NCBI GenBank assembly: GCA_028687415.1
Contig: JAQUAC010000034.1
Location: 1 to 13,139 of the forward strand
Direction: 5' to 3'
DNA from: Acidocella sp.
Lineage (GTDB): Bacteria > Pseudomonadota > Alphaproteobacteria > Acetobacterales > Acetobacteraceae
Length of the DNA: 13,139 bases
Each line of letters begins with the position of its first letter. The first letter of the stretch is position 1. The translations under genes were made by a program, and so were the position numbers. The notes beneath the pieces were generated by a model, which ran no database searches, was not told the origin of the DNA, and was given only the letters and a program-made list of their open reading frames with translations. Positions 1 to 6,670 of this stretch are shown here, one piece after another.

Positions 1-627
1 CGAATCTACGATAACATCCGCAAATTCGTCCGTTTTGTTGTTGCCTGTAATTCGGCGGAGATATGGACGATCTTTCTGGCTCCCTTCTTCGGCCTGCCCG
101 TGCCGCTCCTGCCAATCCAGATTCTCTGGATCAACCTGGTGACGGACGGCCTGCCTGGCCTTGCTCTCGCGGCCGAGCCGGCGGAGCCGGACATCATGAC
201 CCGGCCGCCCCGGTCACCGCGCGAGGGGCTGTTTGCAGGCGGCATGGTCTGGGAGGTAGTGTGGACCGGGCTCGTGATGGCGGCCATTACCCTGTTAACC
301 GAAGCTGGCGCGATCCGGGCGCATGACACGCATTGGCAGAGCATGGTCTTCACCGTGCTCACGCTCGTGCAAATGTGGCAGATACTGGCCATCCGTTCCG
401 CGCGCGCATCGCTGTTCCAGCAGGGCATCCTGTCGAACCCCCAGCTCCTTGGCGCGGTGGCGCTGACCTTCAGCTTACAGCTCGCGGTTATCTATACCCC
501 TGGCGTCAATACCGCCTTCGGCGCCGCGCCACTCAGCCTCGCCGAGCTTGTCGTGAGCATCGCCGCATCCAGCCTGATTTTTGTGATCCTTGAGCTGGTC
601 AAGTGGAGACGCAGGCAGAAGGGGTAA
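1..627 (+). CDS. P-type cation (Ca2+-like) ATPase, C-terminal fragment cut by the window start
   Basis: Reading frame 1 is open from the first base to TAA at 625-627 and gives 208 residues, the C-terminal membrane half of a P2-type cation-transporting ATPase (full members are about 900 residues). The start IYDNIRKF matches the beginning of transmembrane helix M5. Ion-site residues of the SERCA family are present: N17 and E20 in M5, and N45, T48 and D49 in the M6 motif WINLVTDGLP. In M8 the position of SERCA Glu908 is a glutamine (Q124), as in plasma-membrane-type calcium pumps, which suggests one bound ion per cycle. Four further hydrophobic helices follow. The phosphorylation and nucleotide domains lie upstream, outside the window. 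The protein would export Ca2+ or a similar cation across the inner membrane using ATP. The family call is firm; the exact ion is inferred. Confidence 0.93.
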   Translation, partial: RIYDNIRKFVRFVVACNSAEIWTIFLAPFFGLPVPLLPIQILWINLVTDGLPGLALAAEPAEPDIMTRPPRSPREGLFAGGMVWEVVWTGLVMAAITLLTEAGAIRAHDTHWQSMVFTVLTLVQMWQILAIRSARASLFQQGILSNPQLLGAVALTFSLQLAVIYTPGVNTAFGAAPLSLAELVVSIAASSLIFVILELVKWRRRQKG

Positions 628-1010
628 CCGAACAACCGCGCGCAGTCCCAGATCATGAAATCCAGCGGTTCTGCCTTTTTCATCGTCGATAACGTGGCCG
701 CCCGGGTCGCCGAAGCGGACGGCGTGTCCGAACCCCACGGAGCCCCATGACCACCTGGGCTTCGGGTATTGCAGCGCCATGATCTTCCCCCCTACCATCT
801 CGCCAAAAGTAAGGAACCAAATCTTGAGATGCGGCGCGTTTCCCCCGCCTTTCCCGTTCAGCCTGAACACTGTAGGCTGGCAATTAGTTGAAGCGGGCGC
901 CTAGATGAAGACGCGGCACCGGCGTCCCGGCAAGAAATGCGGCTGCGTGAACGAAGTGAAACCGGAGCAACAGACCATCCGCTTTGCACAGAATTTCATT
1001 TTTTATCAGT

Positions 1011-1040
1011 GTGATATGGATGTTTTGTTGATCCTATAAT
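1011..1040 (+). promoter_or_regulatory. Candidate sigma-70-type promoter of the alcohol dehydrogenase gene
   Basis: A perfect TATAAT hexamer lies at 1035-1040. GTGATA at 1011-1016 matches four of six bases of TTGACA with an 18-base spacer. The surrounding 50 bases are AT-rich compared with the GC-rich genes on both sides. Transcription would start near 1047 and leave a leader of only about 10 bases before the ATG at 1058, just enough for the AGGG at 1050-1053. The assignment is by sequence match only. Confidence 0.45.
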
Positions 1041-1047
1041 TTAGGAT
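1031..1047. promoter_or_regulatory. Inverted repeat overlapping the -10 box, candidate operator
   Basis: ATCCTA at 1031-1036 and TAGGAT at 1042-1047 form a perfect 6-base inverted repeat around a 5-base centre. The repeat covers the putative -10 hexamer and transcription start of the dehydrogenase gene. A dimeric repressor bound here would block RNA polymerase. No regulator gene lies next to it in the window, so the binding protein is unknown and the site is a candidate only. Confidence 0.35.
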
Positions 1048-1057
1048 GTAGGGCAGC

Positions 1058-2224
1058 ATGGAATTACACGGTAATTGGCGCATCCCGACCGAAATTCTGG
1101 CCGGTGCCGGGCGCATCGCGGAGCTGCCGGGGCGCGTGAGCGCGGCCGGGGTCAAGCGCGCGCTCATCGTGACCGACAGCGGCGTAGCTGGACTGCCCTT
1201 CTTCGCGGACATCGTCTCCGGGCTGGAGGCAGCGGGCGTTGCGGTGGCGGTGTTCAAGGAAGTGCATCCAGACCCGCAGGCGGCGGACGTGGCCGCCGGG
1301 GCGGCGGCATACAAGGCGCATGCAGCGGAGGGCATCATCGCCATTGGCGGCGGCTCGGGGCTGGATTGCGGCAAGTCCGTTGGGCTGGCAGTCTCCACCT
1401 CCCATCCGCTTTGGGATTTCGAGATTACTCTCCCCACCCCGGCGCTGGACGCCCCGATTCCGCCAATTTTTGCGGTTCCCACCACGGCCGGCACCGGCTC
1501 CGAGGTTGGCCGCGCCACCGTGGTCACGGATGTAGAGAAGAGCCGCAAGCTCATTCTGTTGCACGCGCAGATGATGCCGCGCTTGGTGGTGCTTGACCCG
1601 GAGCTGACCTACGGCCTGCCCCCGTTCATCACCGCCTGGACCGGCATGGATGCGCTCGCGCATAACCTCGAAGCGTTCTACGCCGATTTCTACCATCCGG
1701 TGGCTGATGGCATTGCCCTGGAGGGCATGCGGCTGGTGAAGGAGAACCTGCTCACCGCCGTGAACGAGCCGAAGAATGCAGCAGCACGCATGAACATGCT
1801 CGCCGCCGCCAGCATGGGCGCCACGGCGTTTCAGAAGGCGCTGGGGGCAATCCATTCGCTCTCCCACCCCATCGGCGCGCGCTTCCACGCGCATCACGGC
1901 CTGACCAACGCGGTGCTGATGCCCTATGTGCTGGCGTTCAACCGCCCGTGCATAGAGGCCAAGATCGCCCGCGCCGCCCGCGCCATGGATATTGAGAACG
2001 GGTTCGACGGGTTTCTCGCCTGGGTGCTGGATCTGCGCGCCGCGCTGAGCATCCCGCACACGCTGGAGGCACTGAAGGTGACGCCGGAGGCGCTGGACGA
2101 GCTGGCCACAGAGGCCATGGCCGACCCCAATACGCCGGATAATCCCCGCAAGGCGGAGAAGGCCGACATGCTGCGCATTCTGCAGGCCGCCATGGCCGGC
2201 ACCATGGCGAACCTCAGCGACTGA
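1058..2224 (+). CDS. Iron-containing (group III) alcohol dehydrogenase
   Basis: The 388-residue product has the usual length and layout of the Fe-ADH family (PF00465). An N-terminal nucleotide-binding domain contains the GGGSGLD motif at residues 97-103 and the TTAGTGSE motif at 142-149. The C-terminal helical domain supplies the expected metal ligands: D198 and H202 in GMDALAH, H266, and H280 in HAHHG. H270, a further conserved family histidine, is also present. No key residue is missing. The enzyme would oxidise or reduce a small alcohol/aldehyde pair with NAD(P) in the cytoplasm; the substrate cannot be read from the sequence. The ATG at 1058 has AGGG four bases upstream and sits just behind a candidate promoter, so the gene is probably transcribed alone. 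It converges on the acetyltransferase gene with a 26-base gap. Confidence 0.95.
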   Translation: MELHGNWRIPTEILAGAGRIAELPGRVSAAGVKRALIVTDSGVAGLPFFADIVSGLEAAGVAVAVFKEVHPDPQAADVAAGAAAYKAHAAEGIIAIGGGSGLDCGKSVGLAVSTSHPLWDFEITLPTPALDAPIPPIFAVPTTAGTGSEVGRATVVTDVEKSRKLILLHAQMMPRLVVLDPELTYGLPPFITAWTGMDALAHNLEAFYADFYHPVADGIALEGMRLVKENLLTAVNEPKNAAARMNMLAAASMGATAFQKALGAIHSLSHPIGARFHAHHGLTNAVLMPYVLAFNRPCIEAKIARAARAMDIENGFDGFLAWVLDLRAALSIPHTLEALKVTPEALDELATEAMADPNTPDNPRKAEKADMLRILQAAMAGTMANLSD

Positions 2225-2250
2225 TACGCCGGGCCAGGAGCAACCCCGAC

Positions 2251-2742
2251 CTATAGCGCCTTCTGCATCGTTACCACATCCAACCAGCGCTCCAGCTTGA
2301 AGCCGACCTTGCGCATAATGCCGACCTGGGTGAAGCCGAGGCTGGCATGAACACCTATGGAGGCGGTATTCTCGGAATCGCCAATAAGCGCCAGCATCTG
2401 CTTGAACCCGCCGGCGCGGGCGCGTTCCAGCAGCGCCGCAACGATAGCCTTGCCCACACCCTGACCCCGCACGCCGTCCCGCACATAAACGCTGTCCTCC
2501 ACCGTGTAGCGGTAGGCGACACGAGCGCGGAACGGGCCGTAATAACCAAATCCCAGAATCCCAGATTCATCACGCGCCACCAGCCAAGCAAAACCGGCGG
2601 CGCGGTTGGCGGCGAAGCGCGCCTCCATTTCCTCGAGCGAGGGCGGCACATCCTCGAACGTTCCGGTGCCGTGCAGCACATGGTGGGCGTAAATCGCCTG
2701 GATGTCGGGCAGGTCTACTTCCTGCGCGTCCATGATCTCCAT
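2251..2742 (-). CDS. GNAT N-acetyltransferase, phosphinothricin/methionine sulfoximine acetyltransferase type
   Basis: The 163-residue protein matches the compact PAT/YncA type of GNAT enzyme, which transfers acetyl from acetyl-CoA to the amino group of phosphinothricin, methionine sulfoximine or related amino acids. The family block GPFRARVAYRYTVEDSVYV occupies residues 69-87. It is followed by the acetyl-CoA pyrophosphate loop RGQGVGK at 92-98, and the C-terminus carries the typical GVHASLGF and RWLDVV segments. The frame is open 43 codons further upstream to 2871. ATG at 2742 is preferred because AGGGAG lies seven bases before it, homology to the family begins there, and the extension has no family match. 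It may protect against a glutamine synthetase inhibitor; the true substrate is inferred. The gene is divergent from the secretion cluster. Confidence 0.92.
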   Translation of the reverse strand: MEIMDAQEVDLPDIQAIYAHHVLHGTGTFEDVPPSLEEMEARFAANRAAGFAWLVARDESGILGFGYYGPFRARVAYRYTVEDSVYVRDGVRGQGVGKAIVAALLERARAGGFKQMLALIGDSENTASIGVHASLGFTQVGIMRKVGFKLERWLDVVTMQKAL

Positions 2743-2812
2743 TACGGTACTCCCTGATTCTTGTTGCCGCCCCGACCATGGCAAATCTACCCGGCGCTGA
2801 GAAGCGCGTGGA

Positions 2813-2840
2813 AATTTATACACTAACCATTTCATAACAA
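2813..2840 (-). promoter_or_regulatory. Candidate promoter for the GNAT acetyltransferase gene
   Basis: On the minus strand TTGTTA (2840-2835) is followed after 16 bases by TAAATT (2818-2813), each a 4-of-6 match to the sigma-70 hexamers, in a locally AT-rich block. It lies about 70 bases before the preferred ATG at 2742. The match is modest. The rest of the 2743-2996 divergent gap must also hold the promoter of the secretion genes. TTGACG at 2891-2896 could be its -35 box, but I see no good -10 at the right distance. Confidence 0.3.
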
Positions 2841-2996
2841 TTGCTTTACCAATGCCTCGAAAACTGGACACGCCGTGCCGGATGAGACAATTGACGTTGT
2901 ACTAGCGAGACTTTCTGAGGCATAAGCAGCAATAGAGGTAGCGCGGCTCTGATATGCGCGTGCCGGATTACTTCGTCTGATGAGGGTTGAGACTGT

Positions 2997-5285
2997 ATGA
3001 ACGACACGCCGCGCAACCCTGGGTCGGGAGACGCCGGAAACCAAAGTGCCGTCAATCCGGATATGGCAGCTCTGCACGACGCCTCCATCGATGTCAGCCC
3101 GCAGGTGCAGACCCGCTTAGCCGCGGTGATGAACGTGGCGCGCTATCATGGCGTGGAAATGAACCCCGAGACCCTGCGGCTGCGCCCGGAAGACCCGTCC
3201 CCCACCCCGCCCATGCTTATAGATTGGCTGCGCGAAGCCGGGCTGTGGGCCCGCGGCGTACCGATGAATTTCCGCCAGCTGACAAAAATCGAAGACCCGG
3301 CGCCAATCGTGCTGCTGCTCGACGATGGCGGCGCGGCTCTGGTGGTGGGGCGGGACCGCGAGAAGCACGTGCTATATCTGCGCGACCCGCGCGGCGGCCT
3401 GCACGACCCGGCAGTCGCCGTGGACGAGCTGCGGCTGAAGCAGGTGTGGAGCGGCGCCACGTTGCTCGTCCGCGCCTCCCGCAACGGCGTCGGCGAAGAG
3501 ACCGTGTTCAACCTCGCTTTGCTGGCCAAGATGGTGTGGAGCGATAAGCTCATCCTGCGTGACATTGCGATCTCCTCCATCACCCTCACCCTGCTCAGTC
3601 TGGTGCCGATCCTGGTGGTGATGCGCACCATCGGCACGGTGCTGCAGTTCCACAGCACCTCCACGCTGAATCTGGTCATTTTATTACTTATCGTTGCCGT
3701 CATCTTCGAGGCATTGCTAAGCTGGGGGCGTAAGCTGATGGAGGTGATCCTGGCGGCGAAGCTCGATGCGCGCCTCAACCTGATGATCTTCGACCGGCTT
3801 CTTTCACTGCCCATCGAGTTTTTCGAACGCCAGCAGGCCGGCGTTATCACCAGCAAGATCGTGCAGGTCGGCAAGGTCCGCGACTTCCTCACCGGCAAGC
3901 TGATGAACACGTTCATCGACCTGTTCATGCTCTCGATCCTGCTGCCGCTGCTGTTCTACATTAATGCCACGCTGGCCTGGACAGTGCTGATCGCAGCCAG
4001 CCTCATCGCCGCCATCATCGCCGTGTTCCTGCGCCCGCTGGGGCTCATGACCGGGCGGATCATCTCCGCCGAAGCCGGCAAGGGCTCGGTGTTGGTGGAA
4101 TCCATCTACGGCATCCGGACCGTCAAGGCGCTGGCGCTGGAATCGACCCGCAGCGCCGACTGGGACCGCCGCGTGGCCGAGGTGGCGGAACTGCATGTCG
4201 AGCAGAGCCGCCTCGCCAACTGGCCGGCCACGCTCAGCATGCCTCTGCAGCGCTATTGCTCTTACGGCGCGATCACGCTCGGCGCCTATATCGCCCTGCA
4301 CACCAACAACCCGGTGGATGCCGCCTCGCTGACCGGCTTCATGCTGCTGGGCGGGCGCGTGGCGGGGCCGCTGGTGAGCATGACCGGGCTGCTTGAGGAC
4401 GTGCAGAACGCGCAGGCGGCAATCGGTCAGGTGGGCGAGGTGCTCAACCGCCCGAACGAGAAATACGCCCTGACGCACGGCCTGCGCCCACGCTTCGAAG
4501 GGGCCATTGAGTTCGACGACGTCACCTTCAAATATGAAGGCGCCAAGACCGCGGCACTGGACAAGATGAGCTTCAAGATCCCCGCCGGCACCATGCTCGG
4601 GCTGGTCGGGCGCTCGGGCTCGGGCAAATCCACCATTACCCGGCTGCTGCAGGGCATCAACCGTGACTATTCCGGCGCCATCAAGATCGACGGCAATGAC
4701 ATGCGCGAGATCAACCTGCGGCATATCCGCAAGAATTTCGGCATGGTGCTGCAGGATAACTTCCTGTTCCGCGGTTCGGTTCGGGACAATATCATCGCTG
4801 GCCGGCCGGGCCTCTCCTTCGAGGACGCGGTGCGCGCCGCCCGCCTTGCGGGGGCGGAGGAGTTCATTGAGCGCCTGCCCAACGGCTATGATACCTTTAT
4901 CCAGGAAGGCTCGCCCAACCTTTCCGGCGGGCAGAAGCAGCGCTTGGCCATCGCCCGCGCGCTGATCTCCGACCCGAAAGTGCTGATCATGGACGAGGCG
5001 ACTTCTGCCCTCGACCCTGAGAGCGAGGCACTGGTAAATGCCAACATCCTGCGCATCGGCAAGGGGCGGACGATGGTCATCGTCTCCCACCGCCTCTCCT
5101 CGCTGCTCGATTGTGACCTGATCATGGTGCTCGACCGCGGCCGCACGATGGATATTGGCACGCATTACGAGCTTGTGGAGCGTTGCGCCATCTATCGCCA
5201 TCTCTGGTTCCAACAGAACCGCCATCTCTCCCCCGAAGGATCCGACAATGCGGCGACTAAGCCGGTTCTTACGCAAGGTCACTAA
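2997..5285 (+). CDS. Type I secretion ABC transporter, HlyB-like, with protease-dead C39-like domain
   Basis: The 762-residue protein has the three-part layout of HlyB-type exporters. Residues about 35-165 form a C39-peptidase-like domain (ARYHGVEMNPETLR, later DPRGG) that contains no cysteine, so it cannot cleave a leader and should act as a substrate-docking domain, as in HlyB. Six membrane helices follow (roughly 188-210, 223-245, 305-325, 328-350, 418-437 and 445-470). The ATPase domain covers about 500-740, with Walker A GRSGSGKST at 538-546, signature LSGGQ at 642-646, Walker B LIMDE ending at E667, and switch histidine H698. All catalytic residues are intact. A GAGGG lies ten bases before the ATG. 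The gene heads a tightly packed cluster and overlaps the HlyD-like gene. It would power export of an unfolded protein across the inner membrane; the cargo is not identified. Confidence 0.95.
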   Translation: MNDTPRNPGSGDAGNQSAVNPDMAALHDASIDVSPQVQTRLAAVMNVARYHGVEMNPETLRLRPEDPSPTPPMLIDWLREAGLWARGVPMNFRQLTKIEDPAPIVLLLDDGGAALVVGRDREKHVLYLRDPRGGLHDPAVAVDELRLKQVWSGATLLVRASRNGVGEETVFNLALLAKMVWSDKLILRDIAISSITLTLLSLVPILVVMRTIGTVLQFHSTSTLNLVILLLIVAVIFEALLSWGRKLMEVILAAKLDARLNLMIFDRLLSLPIEFFERQQAGVITSKIVQVGKVRDFLTGKLMNTFIDLFMLSILLPLLFYINATLAWTVLIAASLIAAIIAVFLRPLGLMTGRIISAEAGKGSVLVESIYGIRTVKALALESTRSADWDRRVAEVAELHVEQSRLANWPATLSMPLQRYCSYGAITLGAYIALHTNNPVDAASLTGFMLLGGRVAGPLVSMTGLLEDVQNAQAAIGQVGEVLNRPNEKYALTHGLRPRFEGAIEFDDVTFKYEGAKTAALDKMSFKIPAGTMLGLVGRSGSGKSTITRLLQGINRDYSGAIKIDGNDMREINLRHIRKNFGMVLQDNFLFRGSVRDNIIAGRPGLSFEDAVRAARLAGAEEFIERLPNGYDTFIQEGSPNLSGGQKQRLAIARALISDPKVLIMDEATSALDPESEALVNANILRIGKGRTMVIVSHRLSSLLDCDLIMVLDRGRTMDIGTHYELVERCAIYRHLWFQQNRHLSPEGSDNAATKPVLTQGH

Positions 5286-6663
5286 CACCGCGCTGGTTGC
5301 CCCCGAACCCGAGGGCATGCCGCTGGCCGTGTTGGAATTCCAGTCGCCGACCGCGGCGGTCATCGCCACGCCTTTGCCGCTTCTCGCCCGTTCAACGAAC
5401 TACGTCGTCACGACCCTAGTTCTGAGCACGGTGCTCATATCCATGGTGATGAAGGTGGACATGCTGGTGGTGGGCAACGGCGTGCTGCAATCGGTGACCC
5501 CGGATTTCACCATCCAGGTGTTCAACACCAGCTCGATCGTGCGCAATATCCTGGTGCACCCAGGCGAGCTCGTGACCAAGGGCCAGGTGCTGGCGACGCT
5601 GGACCCGACCTATGCCAAGGCGGACCTGACCTCGCTGACGCAGGAAGAGCAGAACTACTCCGCTCAGGTGGCGCAACTGCAGGCGCAGGAGGATAACAAG
5701 CCCTATGTGCCGGATCCGTCCAACCCGGCCTCGGTGCTGCAAATGCAGACCTACGGCCAGCAGATCGCTCAACATGCCTTCACGATGCAGAACTACGACC
5801 AGCAGATCAACCAGCTAAAAACGCAGATCGCGGGCTTCAACGAGCAGGCGGATTACTACAAGCAGCGCCTCAGCATCGCCTCAAACGTCGAGACCATGCG
5901 CAAGAAATTGCAGCAATTGCAGGTGGGTAGCAAGCTGGACACGGAAGCCGCGACGGATGACCGCGTCAATGTTCAGGCTCAGCTCTCCAGCGCCATCTCC
6001 TCCGCCCAGGCGGATGAGCGCCAACTCGCCGCCGTGCAGGCACAGCGCGACAGCGCTGACCAAGAATGGAAGGCGCAGGTCTCTACACAGCTCGCCACCG
6101 CGCTCAACAGCCTCTACCAAGCGCAGCAACAGCTGGCGAAAGCCAAATTAAACAACCAGCTCGTGGAACTGACCGCACCGCAGGATGCGGTGGTGCAGTC
6201 CGTGGCCACGGTAGCAATCGGCTCAGTCGTGCAGCCTGGGCAGGAACTAATGGACCTCGCCCCGGTGAATGCGCCGTTCATCGTTGAGGCCGATATCGAC
6301 GCGTCGCAATCTGGCTATGTGCATCCTGGCACCCCGGCCTCAATCAAATTCTCCACGCTGGACCCGCTACTCTATGGCACAGCGAAGGGCACAGTGATCT
6401 CCGTCAGCGCCGAGAGCTTCAACCCGCAGGACCAGCAGTCCGCCGCGGTAAATGGCGCGCCGCTGCCGGGAACGCCGCAGAACCTCTACTACAAGGCAGA
6501 AATCTCGCTCGACATGCTGAATCTGCACAACGTGCCGCAGGGGTTCCGTCTGATGCCAGGCATGCCTCTGGAGGCCGACCTCATCGTCGGCCACCGCTCC
6601 ATCTTCAGATACTTCTTCTCCAAGCTGGCGCCCATGGCCTATAACAGCATGCACGAGCCATGA
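5248..6663 (+). CDS. HlyD-family membrane fusion protein of a type I secretion system
   Basis: This 471-residue protein is the periplasmic adaptor expected beside a HlyB-like exporter. A cytoplasmic N-terminus of about 50 residues precedes one membrane helix at about 52-70. The first lipoyl half follows (about 88-120, IVRNILVHPGELVTKGQVLATLDP region). A long Gln-rich coiled-coil hairpin spans about 125-305, and the second lipoyl half about 306-338 (TAPQDAVVQSV, then GSVVQPGQELMDL). A beta-barrel region lies up to about 440, and the C-terminus ends in HEP like many HlyD proteins. The frame is open 31 codons upstream, but ATG at 5248 is chosen because GAAGGA lies seven bases before it and the N-terminus then looks normal. 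It overlaps the exporter gene by 38 bases, which implies translational coupling. Its outer-membrane TolC-like partner is not in the window. Confidence 0.94.
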   Translation: MRRLSRFLRKVTNTALVAPEPEGMPLAVLEFQSPTAAVIATPLPLLARSTNYVVTTLVLSTVLISMVMKVDMLVVGNGVLQSVTPDFTIQVFNTSSIVRNILVHPGELVTKGQVLATLDPTYAKADLTSLTQEEQNYSAQVAQLQAQEDNKPYVPDPSNPASVLQMQTYGQQIAQHAFTMQNYDQQINQLKTQIAGFNEQADYYKQRLSIASNVETMRKKLQQLQVGSKLDTEAATDDRVNVQAQLSSAISSAQADERQLAAVQAQRDSADQEWKAQVSTQLATALNSLYQAQQQLAKAKLNNQLVELTAPQDAVVQSVATVAIGSVVQPGQELMDLAPVNAPFIVEADIDASQSGYVHPGTPASIKFSTLDPLLYGTAKGTVISVSAESFNPQDQQSAAVNGAPLPGTPQNLYYKAEISLDMLNLHNVPQGFRLMPGMPLEADLIVGHRSIFRYFFSKLAPMAYNSMHEP

Positions 6664-6670
6664 GACCGGA

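Larger units (their letters stand above)
628..1057. other. Intergenic region, about 430 bases, without a convincing gene
   Basis: No reading frame here has both a plausible ribosome-binding site and recognisable protein sequence. Two short plus-strand frames exist, 655-750 (31 residues) and 904-1038 (44 residues). The first begins with a stretch faintly like the start of a glyoxalase-fold protein and may be gene debris. The second ends inside the -10 region of the next gene. AGGCAGAA at 613-620 can pair with TTCTGCCT at 669-676, followed by T residues to 680, but the loop is about 48 bases, so it is a weak terminator candidate for the ATPase gene. Composition becomes AT-rich from about 990 to 1047, where the promoter of the dehydrogenase lies. 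Confidence 0.6.

Noticed and set aside
613..680. Terminator after the ATPase gene
   Set aside because: An 8-base stem followed by T residues exists, but the 48-base loop makes a functional intrinsic terminator doubtful.
475..870. Minus-strand frame of 131 residues across the ATPase end and the following gap
   Set aside because: It overlaps the ATPase C-terminus and has no good ribosome-binding site and no domain.
1064..2059. Minus-strand frame of 331 residues opposite the alcohol dehydrogenase
   Set aside because: The plus strand encodes a complete Fe-ADH with all ligands; the antisense product has no recognisable domain.
2743..2871. 43-codon N-terminal extension of the GNAT gene
   Set aside because: The internal ATG at 2742 has an ideal AGGGAG site and matches the family start; the extension includes the candidate promoter.
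3804..5369. Minus-strand frame of 521 residues opposite the ABC transporter and HlyD genes
   Set aside because: It lies antisense to a clear ABC transporter, is His/Gln/Arg-rich with no family motifs, and is a normal side effect of GC-rich codon usage.
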